A stretch of 64,000 nucleotides of DNA from an uncultured bacterium. GTDB taxonomy: Bacteria; Myxococcota_A; Polyangia; Polyangiales; Houyiibacteriaceae. Below are positions 1 through 8,946 of the stretch, piece by piece. The position numbers and the translations under genes are program-made. The notes beneath the pieces were generated by a model. That model ran no database searches. It was not told the origin of the DNA and was given only the letters and a program-made list of their open reading frames with translations. Numbering within the stretch: position 1 is the stretch's first letter; every line of letters starts with the position of its first letter. The stretch spans positions 107,308-171,307 of the forward strand of contig CALJDU010000014.1 of assembly GCA_938024995.1 (NCBI GenBank), given 5' to 3'.

Positions 1-462
1 CCGAACCCGCGGCGCACGCGCGCTCCCTTCGACCAGACCGAGCGGGACCTCCCCTTCGCGAATCGCTTGGATCACCTCACGGGTGTTGCCAACGGTGAGG
101 CGGATCGGGACGTCTGGAAAGCGTTCACGAAAGCCAGCGAGCAGCGGAGGCAAGACGTGTGACGCGATGGTCGTGCTCGCGGCGAGGTGGAGCGGTCCGA
201 GCCGATCGGGCTCGTTCATCACCTGGGTCTTCGCGAGGAGGCGCGCGATTTCTTTCGCGACGACCAGCAAGCGTTCCGCCTCGACGGTCGGCGTCACGCC
301 GCGCGCTTGTCGGAAAAAGAGGGGGGCGCCGAACTCCTCTTCAAGACGCGAGATCCGCGCCGTCACCGTCGGCTGAGAGACGTACAGCTCCCGGGACGCG
401 GCCGAGATGGAGCCCGCTTCGTACACGGCAACAAATGTCGGGAGAATCGAGGGGTCGACCAC
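1..462 (-). CDS. LysR-family transcriptional regulator (N-terminal part)
   Basis: The gene runs off the left edge, so 154 codons are visible. The N-terminus is a LysR winged helix-turn-helix: an initial helix, then SAASRELYVSQPTVTARISR as the recognition unit and LEEEFGAPLFFR as the wing, followed by the linker helix and the start of the effector-binding fold (LHLAASTTIASHVLPPLL). The start is GTG at 462 because an in-frame TAG sits directly before it. It is divergent from a YeiH-type exporter gene with a 57-bp gap. This is the classic arrangement of a LysR regulator controlling its neighbour, as in the enterobacterial YeiE/YeiH pair. The co-inducer cannot be told from the visible part. Confidence 0.92.
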   Translation of the reverse strand, partial: MVDPSILPTFVAVYEAGSISAASRELYVSQPTVTARISRLEEEFGAPLFFRQARGVTPTVEAERLLVVAKEIARLLAKTQVMNEPDRLGPLHLAASTTIASHVLPPLLAGFRERFPDVPIRLTVGNTREVIQAIREGEVPLGLVEGSARAPRVR

Positions 463-473
463 CTAATGCATGT

Positions 474-488
474 ATCAGCTTTTCTGAT
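474..488. promoter_or_regulatory. Candidate LysR operator
   Basis: ATCAGcttttCTGAT is a perfect 5-bp inverted repeat with a 5-bp spacer in the middle of the 57-bp divergent gap between the LysR gene and the exporter gene. LysR sites are typically T-N11-A dyads of about this size, so it is a plausible autoregulatory and activating site. This is inference from position and symmetry only. Confidence 0.45.
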
Positions 489-519
489 GTGCAATCAATA
501 GAAACGTCTGGTTACGCTG

Positions 520-1503
520 ATGGACAACGTCCATACCGTTGGGGTGCCGCGGCGCCTCCATAGCGATCGACTCCAGCTGCTCGGCCTCGTCGCGGCGGGG
601 CTCCTCGCGCTCGCCGCGCCGGCTTGGCTCGCGCTTCTCCTGGGCATCGCGATGGCGCTCGTCTTCCCGTCCGCGTGGAACGAGCGGGCCGCCAAGGGAT
701 CGTCCGCGACCCTCAAGCTCGCGGTGGTCGGGCTCGGCGCGGGTGTGAACCTCACGATGGCGCTGCGCGTCGGGCTCGAGGGCATGGGCTTCGCGGTCGC
801 GGGCATCACGTTGGCGCTCACGGTGGGGTACTTCGCGGGGCGCAAGCTCAAGGTCGCGGGCGACGTCGCCTGGCTGATCGCGGTCGGCACGTCGATCTGC
901 GGCGGGAGCGCGATCGCGGCGGCGGCTCCGGCCTTGGCGGCCAAGCGCGAGGACACCTCGGCTGCGCTCGCGACGGTGTTCTTGCTCAACGCGGTCGCGC
1001 TGCTCGTCTTCCCGATGCTGGGTCGCGCTTTTGAGCTCGACGCGACCCAGTTTGGTCGCTTCTGCGCGCTCGCGATTCACGACACCAGCTCCGTGGTCGG
1101 CGCGGCGAGCGCTTTCGGGAGCGAGTCGCTCGAGGTCGCCACCGTCACGAAGCTCGCGCGCGCGCTCTTCATCGTCCCGGTCACGGCGACCATGGCCATC
1201 GTCAGCCGGAGCCGAAAGGGGCGCGCTCAAGCGCGCGGCGGCGTGAACATGCCTTGGTTCATTCTCGGCTTCGTCGCGGTCGCCGCCCTCTTCACGTTCG
1301 CGCCTCCCCTCGCGCCGATCGGCCTCATCGTGACGAAGGTCAGCAAGGTCCTCTTCTGCGGCGCGCTCTTCTTGGTCGGACTCGGCTTCACGCGCGGCAC
1401 GCTCTCGCGCCTCGGCCTCCGCCCGCTCGTGCTTGGCGTCCTCTTGTGGACCGCGCTCTCGGTCGGGACGCTCACGGCGATCAAGCTCGGCGTCGTCGTC
1501 TAA
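520..1503 (+). CDS. YeiH/UPF0324-family putative sulfate exporter
   Basis: A 327-residue polytopic inner-membrane protein with about ten hydrophobic segments. It carries the hallmark family stretches GTSICGGSAIAAAAPAL (about residues 127-143) and ALAIHDTSSVVGAASAFG (about 186-203), diagnostic of the Cons_hypoth698/UPF0324 family. Relatives are annotated as putative sulfate exporters and are often paired with a divergent LysR gene, as here. The transported substrate is not proven for most members. A TSUP permease, another family linked to sulfite or sulfonate export, lies 145 bp downstream on the opposite strand, so both flanking transporters may handle sulfur oxyanions. That link is inference. 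Confidence 0.9.
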   Translation: MDNVHTVGVPRRLHSDRLQLLGLVAAGLLALAAPAWLALLLGIAMALVFPSAWNERAAKGSSATLKLAVVGLGAGVNLTMALRVGLEGMGFAVAGITLALTVGYFAGRKLKVAGDVAWLIAVGTSICGGSAIAAAAPALAAKREDTSAALATVFLLNAVALLVFPMLGRAFELDATQFGRFCALAIHDTSSVVGAASAFGSESLEVATVTKLARALFIVPVTATMAIVSRSRKGRAQARGGVNMPWFILGFVAVAALFTFAPPLAPIGLIVTKVSKVLFCGALFLVGLGFTRGTLSRLGLRPLVLGVLLWTALSVGTLTAIKLGVVV

Positions 1504-1529
1504 CAGCCTGGCCGCTCGCCGGGGGGCTC

Positions 1530-1650
1530 TAACAGGCCGCTGAAAAGTCGCTGGATGCGATTTGTGATGCTGCCCGTATCGCGTTCGTGTCCTCTGACCG
1601 AAAACAATGCCGAGCATTTTTGAGTGCCTCAGGAGTCTTTCAGCCTGCTA
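1530..1650. repeat. Possible MITE remnant with imperfect inverted ends
   Basis: The left end TAACAGGCCGCTGAAAAGTC (1530-1549) resembles the reverse complement of the right end, TAGCAGGCTGAAAGACTC (1633-1650), apart from a 3-base gap and a few mismatches. Ends of the type AACAGGCTGCTGAAAAA are familiar from IS1182-like elements, so this ~120-bp noncoding segment may be a decayed non-autonomous element. Its right end supplies the stop codon of the TSUP gene. There is no transposase in the window. Confidence 0.35.
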
Positions 1651-2415
1651 GCTGCGGACGACCTCAAGCAGCGCAGCGCCGAGCGCGACCAACACCGCGC
1701 AGAGCACGACGGCGCGGATCACCTTGGCCGGCACGTTCAGCGCGAAGCGCACCCCGAGCTGCGCGCCGATCAGCGTCGAGACCGCGAGCGCGGTCGCCGG
1801 GATCCACTCCACTTGATCCGCCGCGATGAAGATCCCGAGCGCGACGATGCCGTAAACGAACGTGCAGGCGAGCTTGAGCGCGTTCCCGCGGACGAGATCG
1901 AAGCGAAGTGTTCCCCCAATGACCGCCAGCAGGACGAAGCCAACGCCTGCTTGAACGAACCCGCCGTAGACGCCCGCGAGGAAGAGCCCGGCCCAGGCGC
2001 GCGGCGTGCCCCTAAGCGAGCGCGTCTCTCCCTCTTCCGGCGCCAAGGCGTTGGGGCGCGCGATCATGACGAGCGCGACCAAGGCCATCGTGGAGAGCAA
2101 GACGATCTTCAGATGCTCGCGCGGGATCCACCACGCAGACGCCGCCGCGCCGACGATCGCGCCGAGGACCGTGAGCGAGACCACCCCAGGCGCTTCCCGC
2201 GTCGGCAGCTTGCCCTTCCGTTGGAAGGCGATGATCCCGCCGCCCGATTGCGTGACGACCGCCAAGCGGTTGGTCCCGTTGGCGACATCCGCGGGCAGGC
2301 CCAGCGCCATCAACGCGGGGAGCGTCAGCATCGAGCCGCCGCCAGCCAACGTGTTGATGAACCCCGCGGCGAGTCCCGCCAAGACCAAGAGCGCGACCGC
2401 GACGGGATCGTTCAT
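1648..2415 (-). CDS. TSUP-family permease (TauE/SafE-like)
   Basis: A 255-residue inner-membrane protein with about eight hydrophobic segments. The N-terminal half contains the TSUP signature GFINTLAGGGSMLTLPALMA (about residues 18-37) followed by NGTNRLAVVTQSGGG. The second-half repeat includes GVYGGFVQAGVGFVLLAVIG (about 168-187). TSUP proteins move organosulfur compounds or sulfite, but individual substrates vary. It lies 15 bp downstream of the KDPG-aldolase-like gene on the same strand, so the two are probably cotranscribed. Its TAG stop lies inside the right inverted end of a possible mobile-element remnant. The length is normal for the family, so the protein is probably intact. Confidence 0.9.
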   Translation of the reverse strand: MNDPVAVALLVLAGLAAGFINTLAGGGSMLTLPALMALGLPADVANGTNRLAVVTQSGGGIIAFQRKGKLPTREAPGVVSLTVLGAIVGAAASAWWIPREHLKIVLLSTMALVALVMIARPNALAPEEGETRSLRGTPRAWAGLFLAGVYGGFVQAGVGFVLLAVIGGTLRFDLVRGNALKLACTFVYGIVALGIFIAADQVEWIPATALAVSTLIGAQLGVRFALNVPAKVIRAVVLCAVLVALGAALLEVVRS

Positions 2416-2430
2416 GTGCGCAGCGTCGAC

Positions 2431-3135
2431 TTACTCGTTGGGGCGGAGCAGGTCGCGGAACGAGCTGAGCTTCTCGACCCCGCGCGCATCGGCGCAGACC
2501 TCGGCGAGCCCGACCGCGCGCATCGTGATGACCTGCTGCGCGGACGCCTCGGCGGTGTTTGGGAAGAGGCCTTGGTCGACGATCGCGGCCGCCGCACCGG
2601 CTTCCAAAAAGTCCGGCGCGTTCTCGACATCGATGCCGCCGGAAACGAGGAGCGGGTCTTCCGGAAAAATCGACGAGATGATGTCGAAGTGCGCCGGCTT
2701 CATCGCGCCGGCCGGGTGGTACGTGACGAGGTCGGCGCCCGCCCGGTACGCGGTCGCGATCTCGGTCGGGGTCGCGCCGCTCGCGATCACCATGAAGCCG
2801 TGCTGCTTCGCGATGCTGATGATCTCGGGGTCCGCGATGGGGCTCACGATGAACTCCGCGGCTGCCGCGACCGCGATGGAGATCTGCTTCTTGTCGATCA
2901 CGCCGGCCACGCCGACCCGGATCTCGGCTTCGTCCGCGAGGTCATCGACCAGCTCGGTGATCTTCTCGAGGGAGACCGGGAGCGCAACGATCTCGAGACC
3001 GCCCTTCGCGATCGCGAGGCCCCAAGGCACGACGAGGTGCTCACTGGGCGCGTCCAAAATCGCGATCACCCCGTGACGCAAAATCTGATCGATGATCGGT
3101 GCATCGGGGACACCGCTGAGGCGTGGAGTGGCCAT
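2431..3135 (-). CDS. KDPG-aldolase-fold protein lacking catalytic residues
   Basis: A 234-residue TIM-barrel protein that aligns by eye along its whole length with KDPG/KHG aldolase (Eda), including FIVSPIADPEIISIAKQHGF, GATPTEIATAYRAGADLV, and VSGGIDVENAPDFLEAGAAA near the C-terminus. In Eda the Schiff-base lysine lies in KFFPAE and the catalytic glutamate in VLEVTL. Here the equivalent segments read TYHPAG and IVALPV, so Lys is Thr and Glu is Ala. It probably cannot work as a class I aldolase of the Eda type and may be a pseudoenzyme or catalyse another reaction. The ATG at 3135 is preferred over longer in-frame extensions, which have Arg-rich non-conserved N-termini. It is followed after 15 bp by the TSUP permease. 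Confidence 0.82.
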   Translation of the reverse strand: MATPRLSGVPDAPIIDQILRHGVIAILDAPSEHLVVPWGLAIAKGGLEIVALPVSLEKITELVDDLADEAEIRVGVAGVIDKKQISIAVAAAAEFIVSPIADPEIISIAKQHGFMVIASGATPTEIATAYRAGADLVTYHPAGAMKPAHFDIISSIFPEDPLLVSGGIDVENAPDFLEAGAAAAIVDQGLFPNTAEASAQQVITMRAVGLAEVCADARGVEKLSSFRDLLRPNE

Positions 3136-3298
3136 GGGGCGGAGTCTAACGCGATCAACGTCCGCGTCATCTGATCTCCTGTTTCTCCTCCGCTTGTGGC
3201 GCAAGGCGCTGTTCCCTCTTCGCGCCGCATACGCCTTAAAGCAGAACAGGCGATCGCGTCACGGCGACCACCTGTCTGCTCAGCGCAGCAAGCGCCGC

Positions 3299-6082
3299 CT
3301 ACTCACGGAACCAGATGAACCACTCACCCGCCGCGAGGCCGGTCGTACCGCAAGTGAGGTCGCCGTTGACCTCGCCCCAGTCCGTGCCGTCCGAGGAATC
3401 CCCGTCCATGCCGCGGTCGTTGTAGTCGACCGTGAAGTCCTCGGTCGACCCGCAGTTGTCCTCACCTGTGAACGGTCCATCCGACCACGCGGTGCCGCGC
3501 GGGATGGTCGTGCCCGCCACGTTGTCGCGGCGACGAGGCGGAGGATCCAAGCGATCGTCAAACGTTCCGAAGCAGCTCTCACCGTCGGACCCGGTGGAGA
3601 TGCGCTGGTACATGTCGGTGTCGAAGAACGTGAGATCGACCGTGAACGGGCCGGTCCCTGGCGTCGCGCGACAGGTAAAGCGGGTGTCGACGTTGCCGGA
3701 CGCGGGCAAGACGGGCCGCATTCCATTCCAGACGTCCGTGTGACCGGCCGCCGGAGACAGCGTTGTCAGGTCCGCGTAGTAGTCGCCGCCCTGGTCGTTG
3801 AGCGTGATGTTTCTGCTCGACGCGACCAAGGTCCAGCCGCCGCCGTTGGTGGTCATGTCGCAGTAGACGTCGACCCCGTCATCCGTGAGAACCGGCTGAA
3901 TCGTGTAGATGCCATCCGTCAGCGACGGGTCGTCGTCGAGGAGCTCCTTACAGCTTCGGTAGCCGCGGCCGCAAACGGCGCCGTCGCAGTTACCGGACGC
4001 GCAGTCCTCGTCCATCGTGCACATCTCGCCGCCAAGGCAGCCAGGGCACGAGCCACCGCAGTCGATGTTCACTTCGTCACCATTGAGGCGACCGTCCATG
4101 CAGGATCGGCAGCGGCGCGCCTCGCACGACATGCTGGAGCAGTCCGCGTCGACGCGGCAGCGATCTCGATCGTCGCAGGGCTCACACGAGCCGCCGCAGT
4201 CCACATCGGTCTCGTCGCCGTTCATCATCGAGTCCTCACACGAGGTGCAAGCGCCGCCTTCGCAGCGCTCGCTGGCGCAGTCGGCGTCCAAGGTGCACAT
4301 GCCGCCATCGTCACAGCCGCGACAGGTGCCGCCACAGTCGACATCGGTCTCGCCGGGGTCGAGCATCATGTTGCTGCAGACCGACTCGCGCACGAAGATG
4401 AACCACTGTCCCGCGGTCGCGGACGAGCCCGTTCCGCAGAGCTTCTGCGAGTCGTCCTCGCCCCAGTCGGTCGGGTCGCTTCCGTCCATCCCGCGGTTGT
4501 TGAAGTCGACCGTGAAGTCGCCGCTATCGGTGCAGGAATCCTCGCCTTCCATCCAGTCCCCCGCGCTGTGCATGCGCGGCGTTCCCGACGGCAAGACCAT
4601 GCCCGTGAGGTTGTTGCGTCGCTCCGCGGACGGTCGGTCGTAACCAGTGCCGTTGCTCTCGTTGAAGCAGCTGTCGCCGTCGGTCCCGGTCGTGATCTCG
4701 TGGTACCAGCCGCGCTCGTAGAACGAGAGGTCCACCCCAAATTCCGTGTCGGCCGCGGTTCGCTTGCACGCGAAGCGGATGTCCGAGATCGGCGAGGTGA
4801 AGACATCGCGGAGACCGTTCCAAATACCCTCATGGCCCATCGTGGGGTTGAGGGTCGCGAGGTCGTCGTAGTAGTCCGAGCTCTGGTCGTTGAACGTGGT
4901 GACATTCGTGGAGCCGACCAAGGTCCAACCGCCACCGTCGGTGGTCATGTCGCAGTAGACCATCACCGGCTCGCCCGCGACGTCGGGCTGAATCACGTAC
5001 GTGCCGGAGGTCAGCGTCGGGTCGTCGAGCTTCAGCGCGCGACAGCTGCGGAGCCCCGCGCCGCACGTCCCCATGTCGCAGTCGTTGGAGATGCAGTCTC
5101 CATCTGCGGTGCACGGGTGGCCGACAGCGCAGCCGTCACAGGAGCCACCGCAGTCGACGCCGATCTCGTCACCGTTCATCACGCCGTCTTCGCACGAGGT
5201 GCAGGTGCCAGACTCGCAACGACGGCTCAGGCAGTCGGTGTCGAGGATACATGTCAGCCCGTCTTCACAGCCCACGCAGGTGCCGCCGCAGTCCACGTCG
5301 GTCTCGTCGCCGTCCATCATCTCGTTGACGCAGAGCTCCGTGATGCACGTCTCCATGACGCACATCAGCGACATGCAATCGCTCGCCTCGACGCAGCCCG
5401 CGCCGCCCAAGCAGCCCGCGGGACACGCGCCGCCACAGTCGATGCCGGTCTCGTCGCCGTTCATGACGCCATCGGTGCAGCCCGGAGGAGCGCAGAGGCC
5501 GTCGGCGCACGACATCGTCATGCAGTCCTCGCCGTCGTCGCAGCCTTCGCCGATCGGGCACGCGTCACATTCGTCGCCGCCACAATCTCTACCGGTCTCT
5601 TCGCCGTTCATGAGGCCGTCGAAACAGCTCGGCGCCTGGCACATGCCCGCGATGCAGACACCGCTCGCGCAGTCTCCGTTCAAGCGGCAGTTTCCGCCCG
5701 TCGGGCAACCAGGACACGCGCCTCCGCAGTCGACGTCGGACTCGGACCCGTTGCGGATCGAGTCAAAGCAGGAGTCGGCCACGTCGGGACGATCGGTATC
5801 CGGCGCGTCCATTCCGCTGTCCTCGACGCCGGTGTCCGCATCCGGGGAGCCGGTGTCCTCCGGACCGGTGTCGACCGCATCGGGTTCGGTGTCGGTTCCG
5901 CCGGTGTCGATGGGGACATCGAGCGTGACATCCGCTTCGGTGTCTTCCGCATCGTCCGACGCATCCACGGCCGTGTCCGACCCTGTGTCTTCCGTCCTGG
6001 TGTCGTCATCCCCACAGGCCACGAGCCCCCACGTCAGAGACAACAAGCCAACAATTCTTACCAAGTGCGCGAACCTGTTCAC
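3299..6082 (-). CDS. Large secreted lipoprotein: Cys-rich repeats and two fibrinogen-like domains
   Basis: 927 residues. A signal peptide ends in the lipobox LVAC with Cys23, followed by a ~90-residue Asp/Thr-rich tether. Five Cys-rich repeats of about 45 residues follow, with core (M/L)[14 protein letters not shown] and then C-x-x-D-x-D-C-x-S-x-x-C. Next comes a fibrinogen-C-like domain (about 347-560, [17 protein letters not shown]), three more repeats (about 565-705), and a second such domain (about 707-927, [13 protein letters not shown]). It is expected on the outer-membrane surface with many disulfides. Fibrinogen-like domains often bind carbohydrate, so adhesion or prey recognition is possible but unproven. 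The composition is typical of Myxococcota. The two halves look like an internal duplication. Confidence 0.9.
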   Translation of the reverse strand: MNRFAHLVRIVGLLSLTWGLVACGDDDTRTEDTGSDTAVDASDDAEDTEADVTLDVPIDTGGTDTEPDAVDTGPEDTGSPDADTGVEDSGMDAPDTDRPDVADSCFDSIRNGSESDVDCGGACPGCPTGGNCRLNGDCASGVCIAGMCQAPSCFDGLMNGEETGRDCGGDECDACPIGEGCDDGEDCMTMSCADGLCAPPGCTDGVMNGDETGIDCGGACPAGCLGGAGCVEASDCMSLMCVMETCITELCVNEMMDGDETDVDCGGTCVGCEDGLTCILDTDCLSRRCESGTCTSCEDGVMNGDEIGVDCGGSCDGCAVGHPCTADGDCISNDCDMGTCGAGLRSCRALKLDDPTLTSGTYVIQPDVAGEPVMVYCDMTTDGGGWTLVGSTNVTTFNDQSSDYYDDLATLNPTMGHEGIWNGLRDVFTSPISDIRFACKRTAADTEFGVDLSFYERGWYHEITTGTDGDSCFNESNGTGYDRPSAERRNNLTGMVLPSGTPRMHSAGDWMEGEDSCTDSGDFTVDFNNRGMDGSDPTDWGEDDSQKLCGTGSSATAGQWFIFVRESVCSNMMLDPGETDVDCGGTCRGCDDGGMCTLDADCASERCEGGACTSCEDSMMNGDETDVDCGGSCEPCDDRDRCRVDADCSSMSCEARRCRSCMDGRLNGDEVNIDCGGSCPGCLGGEMCTMDEDCASGNCDGAVCGRGYRSCKELLDDDPSLTDGIYTIQPVLTDDGVDVYCDMTTNGGGWTLVASSRNITLNDQGGDYYADLTTLSPAAGHTDVWNGMRPVLPASGNVDTRFTCRATPGTGPFTVDLTFFDTDMYQRISTGSDGESCFGTFDDRLDPPPRRRDNVAGTTIPRGTAWSDGPFTGEDNCGSTEDFTVDYNDRGMDGDSSDGTDWGEVNGDLTCGTTGLAAGEWFIWFRE

Positions 6083-6220
6083 GGTTCCTCCAGAGTCAAA
6101 GCGAACGAGTGTTTATCGTACCAGAGCGCACGTTTTTCCGTCAGTAGGTGGTCTCGTTCGCGCGTCTTGTCTGCCCTGGCTGTTTTTTAGAAGCGCTTCT
6201 TGCTGCTACGGTCCGCTCCC

Positions 6221-7570
6221 GTGGCCGAAAAGATCTACGTCCTCGACACCAACGTCGTGCTCCATGACCCCCGCGCGGTCTTCAAGTTCGAGGAAAACTT
6301 GGTGGTCATCCCCATCTACGTTCTCGAAGAGGTCGACCAGTTCAAAAAGGAGCTGAGCGAGCGCGGCCGAAACGCGCGTCAGTTCGCGCGCACCCTCGAC
6401 ACTCTTCGTGAGCAAGGCGGGAACTCGCTCGCCGCGGGCGTCGACCTCGAAGACGGAGGTCACCTCCGCGTCGTCGTGCGTGGCGACCTGAAGGAGTGGC
6501 GGACCGTCGACAAGCACGCGATGGACCACGCGATCGTCTCGACCGCGCTTGAGCTGCGCCATCAGCACCCCGACCAGTCCGTCATCTTCGTCACGATGGA
6601 CAGCAACCTCCGCATCCGCGCGGACGCGTTGGGGCTCCGGGCGGAGAACTACGAAGGCGGACGGATCGTCCGTGACGAGCTCTATAGCGGCTCGCTCATC
6701 CTCGACGTGGACAAGGCGCTGGTCGACGCGCTCGGTTCACGCGACGCGGTCGCCGCCGATGCGCTGGGCTCGCACACCGACACGCTCCCCGAAGACGCGC
6801 TTCACCCGAACGCCGGCGTGATCTTGCGCAACGCGAATCAGCCACGTCACACCGCGCTTGGCCGCTACAACGCCGAGCGCGGCGAGATCCTCCCGCTCCG
6901 CGTGGATCGCAAAGGCGCCTGGGGCGTTCGCCCGCGCAACGTCGAGCAGTACTTCGCCCTCGACCTCTTGCTCGATCCCTCGGTTCACCTCGTCACGCTC
7001 TGCGGCAAAGCCGGCACCGGCAAGACGCTCCTCGCGATCGCGGCCGGCCTTCAGTCCGTGATGGACGAGGGCAACTACGCGCGGCTGTTGGTCTCGCGCC
7101 CGATCTTCCCGCTCGGTCGTGACGTCGGCTTCTTGCCCGGGACGATTGAAGAGAAGCTCAACCCGTGGATGCAGCCCATCTTCGACAACCTCGAGTACAT
7201 CTTCACAACCGGCCGTCGGCCGATCTCGACGGGCCGTGATTATGAAGAGCTGATCGCGTCGGGCGTCATCCAGGTGGAACCCCTGACCTACATCCGCGGA
7301 CGCTCGCTCCCCAATCAGTGCTTGATCGTCGACGAGGCGCAGAACCTCACGCCGCACGAGATCAAGACGGTCATCACGCGTTGCGGCGCGGACACGAAGA
7401 TTATCCTGACGGGAGATCCTGCGCAGATCGACAACCCCTACGTCGACGCGGCCAGCAACGGTCTCACGATCGTCGCGCAACGCTTCCGCAACGAGTCGAT
7501 CAGCGGCCACGTGACCCTGCTCAAGGGTGAGCGGAGCGAGCTGGCCGAGCGCGCGACCGAGCTGCTCTAA
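6221..7570 (+). CDS. PhoH-family ATPase with N-terminal PIN domain
   Basis: 449 residues. The N-terminal PIN nuclease domain (about 1-140) begins KIYVLDTNVVLHDP and carries further acidic residues in VDKHAMDHAI and FVTMDSNLR. The C-terminal PhoH ATPase has Walker A GKAGTGKT (about residue 265) and Walker B CLIVDEAQN with sensor ILTGDPAQ. PIN-PhoH fusions are thought to be RNA helicase/RNases. The GTG at 6221 puts the conserved IYVLDTNV near the N-terminus. A TTG seven codons upstream is possible, and neither has a clear Shine-Dalgarno. The stop codon falls inside a tandem repeat of 17-bp units. Confidence 0.93.
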   Translation: MAEKIYVLDTNVVLHDPRAVFKFEENLVVIPIYVLEEVDQFKKELSERGRNARQFARTLDTLREQGGNSLAAGVDLEDGGHLRVVVRGDLKEWRTVDKHAMDHAIVSTALELRHQHPDQSVIFVTMDSNLRIRADALGLRAENYEGGRIVRDELYSGSLILDVDKALVDALGSRDAVAADALGSHTDTLPEDALHPNAGVILRNANQPRHTALGRYNAERGEILPLRVDRKGAWGVRPRNVEQYFALDLLLDPSVHLVTLCGKAGTGKTLLAIAAGLQSVMDEGNYARLLVSRPIFPLGRDVGFLPGTIEEKLNPWMQPIFDNLEYIFTTGRRPISTGRDYEELIASGVIQVEPLTYIRGRSLPNQCLIVDEAQNLTPHEIKTVITRCGADTKIILTGDPAQIDNPYVDAASNGLTIVAQRFRNESISGHVTLLKGERSELAERATELL

Positions 7571-7626
7571 GAACCGAGCTGCTCTACGAACCGAGCTGCT
7601 CTAAGAGACGAGCTGCTCTAAGAGAC
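7559..7626. repeat. 17-bp tandem repeat, four copies, across the phoH stop
   Basis: The unit GAGCTGCTCTAAGAACC occurs at 7559, 7576, 7593 and 7610 with one to three changes between copies. The first copy encodes the last codons and TAA stop of the PhoH-family gene. Later copies are noncoding. It looks like replication slippage at the gene end. Confidence 0.9.
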
Positions 7627-7641
7627 GCGCCCGCGAGGCGG

Positions 7642-8145
7642 TCACGAAGGCGAGACTGGACGCGCGTGATGACCTCGGCACGACCAATCGAGGTCCGAGT
7701 CGTATCGCTCCTCCGCGAGGACCCGAACGCTCTTGACCATCTTGACGCGACACCGACAGGCGTAGAGGCGGTACTCCGCGCTCCGCTCGCTCGCGACAAG
7801 CGAGCCGCGGAACCTCACGTCGTAGGCCTTTCGGAGCGCTTCACGGGAGAGGCTGCCTTGCAGCAGAACCGCGTCGAAGAACAGTACTGGGCTCCCGCAC
7901 TGTTCGCATGAAAGGCGGTTGCACCCGCGGACGTCCTCCAGGTTGAGCACCACGCCGGCTCGGTCGGTAACGACTCGCGTCACCGCGCGCTCTTCCCCCC
8001 GCATCATGGGGTGCGCCATCCCCACGAGGAGGCCGTCTTCGGAGCACTTCACACAGCGATCACAACGCGCGTGGCGCGCATCGTCAAGCCGGTGACGAAC
8101 AAGCTCGCGCTTGCACCCACATGCTACGCTCCGCGCGTCGTTCAC
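7642..8145 (-). CDS. Small Cys-rich (zinc-ribbon-like) protein of unknown function
   Basis: A 167-residue basic protein with clustered cysteines: an N-terminal C-G-C pair, CDRCVKC, CNRLSCEQCG and late YACRCR and WSCRGH. These look like zinc-binding knuckles, but I do not recognise the family. I chose the GTG at 8145 because it keeps the first Cys cluster while leaving 22 bp before the divergent PRC-barrel gene. The ATG further upstream would overlap that gene. The frame has coding-like composition and no competing reading frame on the other strand. It could be a nucleic-acid-binding or assembly protein, which is speculation. Confidence 0.6.
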   Translation of the reverse strand: MNDARSVACGCKRELVRHRLDDARHARCDRCVKCSEDGLLVGMAHPMMRGEERAVTRVVTDRAGVVLNLEDVRGCNRLSCEQCGSPVLFFDAVLLQGSLSREALRKAYDVRFRGSLVASERSAEYRLYACRCRVKMVKSVRVLAEERYDSDLDWSCRGHHARPVSPS

Positions 8146-8167
8146 AAGGCGACAGGAGAGGAAAACC

Positions 8168-8467
8168 ATGAGCATGTTCTCGCATCGGCAGCTGATCGGA
8201 AAAGACGTCATCAGCTCGGACGGCAAGCAGGTCGGAGAGGTCTCCGGCATCGACATGGACGTGTCCGCTTGGAAGGTCCTCTCGCTTGAGGTGAAGCTCG
8301 AGAAGGAAGTCCACGAGCCGCTCAGCTTGAAGAAGCCGGTCTTCGGCGTTCACTCCATCAAGATCACCGTCGACAAGGTCTCCGCGGTCTCCGACAAGGT
8401 CGTCCTCAACGCCACCCTCACTTCATTGGCGCCGACGCCGAACGGTGAAGCCGAAGCCAGCGAGTAG
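8168..8467 (+). CDS. PRC-barrel domain protein
   Basis: A 99-residue protein that is essentially one PRC-barrel: FSHRQLIGKDVISSDGKQVG then EVSGIDMD and a string of beta strands. PRC-barrels are small beta domains found in RimM and photosynthetic reaction centre H subunits, and stand-alone copies are common in archaea and bacteria with unknown roles. The start ATG at 8168 is preceded by AGGAGAGG with good spacing, which decides against the longer reading frame from 8111. Two small paralogous genes follow with only a 2-bp gap, suggesting one transcript. Confidence 0.85.
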   Translation: MSMFSHRQLIGKDVISSDGKQVGEVSGIDMDVSAWKVLSLEVKLEKEVHEPLSLKKPVFGVHSIKITVDKVSAVSDKVVLNATLTSLAPTPNGEAEASE

Positions 8468-8469
8468 CG

Positions 8470-8946
8470 ATGAAGGAGCTCCGCGCGGACTTCCTCGGGC
8501 TCTGGGTCGCGGAAGAAGAAAAGGACTGCGTGCTCATCACGCGCGTCGACGCCGCGGACCCGTTTCGCGTCTCGGTGTGGAGAGAGCTCGGCGAAGAGGT
8601 GCTCGCGCAGAACCTGCATTCGTGGTGGTGCGCTCCAAAGAACGCGAAGCAGGTCGACGTCCTCCAAGCTGGGATCGAGCCCGAAGAGGAAGACGTCACG
8701 GGCACGTACTCGTACGTCCTTCGCTTCGAGAAGAAGGGGCCGGACGGAAACTTCGCGCCCCTCGTTGGAGACGAACCGCTCGCGGACGTCTGGGCGCGCT
8801 CCTCCTTCCACAAAGACAACGCCGCGGCGATGGTGGGTGACTTCTACGAGGAGATCGTGATGACGGACTGGATCAGCCACGCGAGTTACCAGGTCGCGAC
8901 CGCCGATCAGCTCGCGCGGTTTCGCGCGAAGGTTCCCAACCCGTGA
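8470..8946 (+). CDS. Unknown protein, paralogue of the next gene
   Basis: A 158-residue soluble acidic protein with no recognised domain. It shares with the following gene the N-terminal pattern LRADFLGLWVAEEE and the block DPFRVSVWRELGEEV, then a similar order of Trp-rich and acidic segments (SFHKDNAAAMVGDFYEEIV versus SFYDAVLGHYDDFAEEL). The pair therefore arose by tandem duplication and then diverged. It has no signal peptide or membrane segment, so it is probably cytoplasmic. It starts 2 bp after the PRC-barrel gene and overlaps the next gene by 4 bp (GTGA), which indicates translational coupling. Confidence 0.8.
   Translation: MKELRADFLGLWVAEEEKDCVLITRVDAADPFRVSVWRELGEEVLAQNLHSWWCAPKNAKQVDVLQAGIEPEEEDVTGTYSYVLRFEKKGPDGNFAPLVGDEPLADVWARSSFHKDNAAAMVGDFYEEIVMTDWISHASYQVATADQLARFRAKVPNP

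Noticed and set aside
475..1617. 380-residue open frame on the minus strand
   Set aside because: Antisense to the YeiH-type exporter gene. Charged, repetitive composition without hydrophobic segments.
1624..3174. 516-residue open frame on the plus strand
   Set aside because: Antisense to the TSUP and KDPG-fold genes. Arg/Asp-rich noise.
3092..6190. 1032-residue open frame on the plus strand
   Set aside because: It is the mirror of the Cys-rich lipoprotein gene, with Arg/Val/Ala-rich sequence and no domain. The minus strand has a lipobox, Cys repeats and two fibrinogen-like domains.
7559..7626. CRISPR array
   Set aside because: The repeats are direct tandem copies without spacers, and no cas genes are present. 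The same applies to the other tandem repeats.
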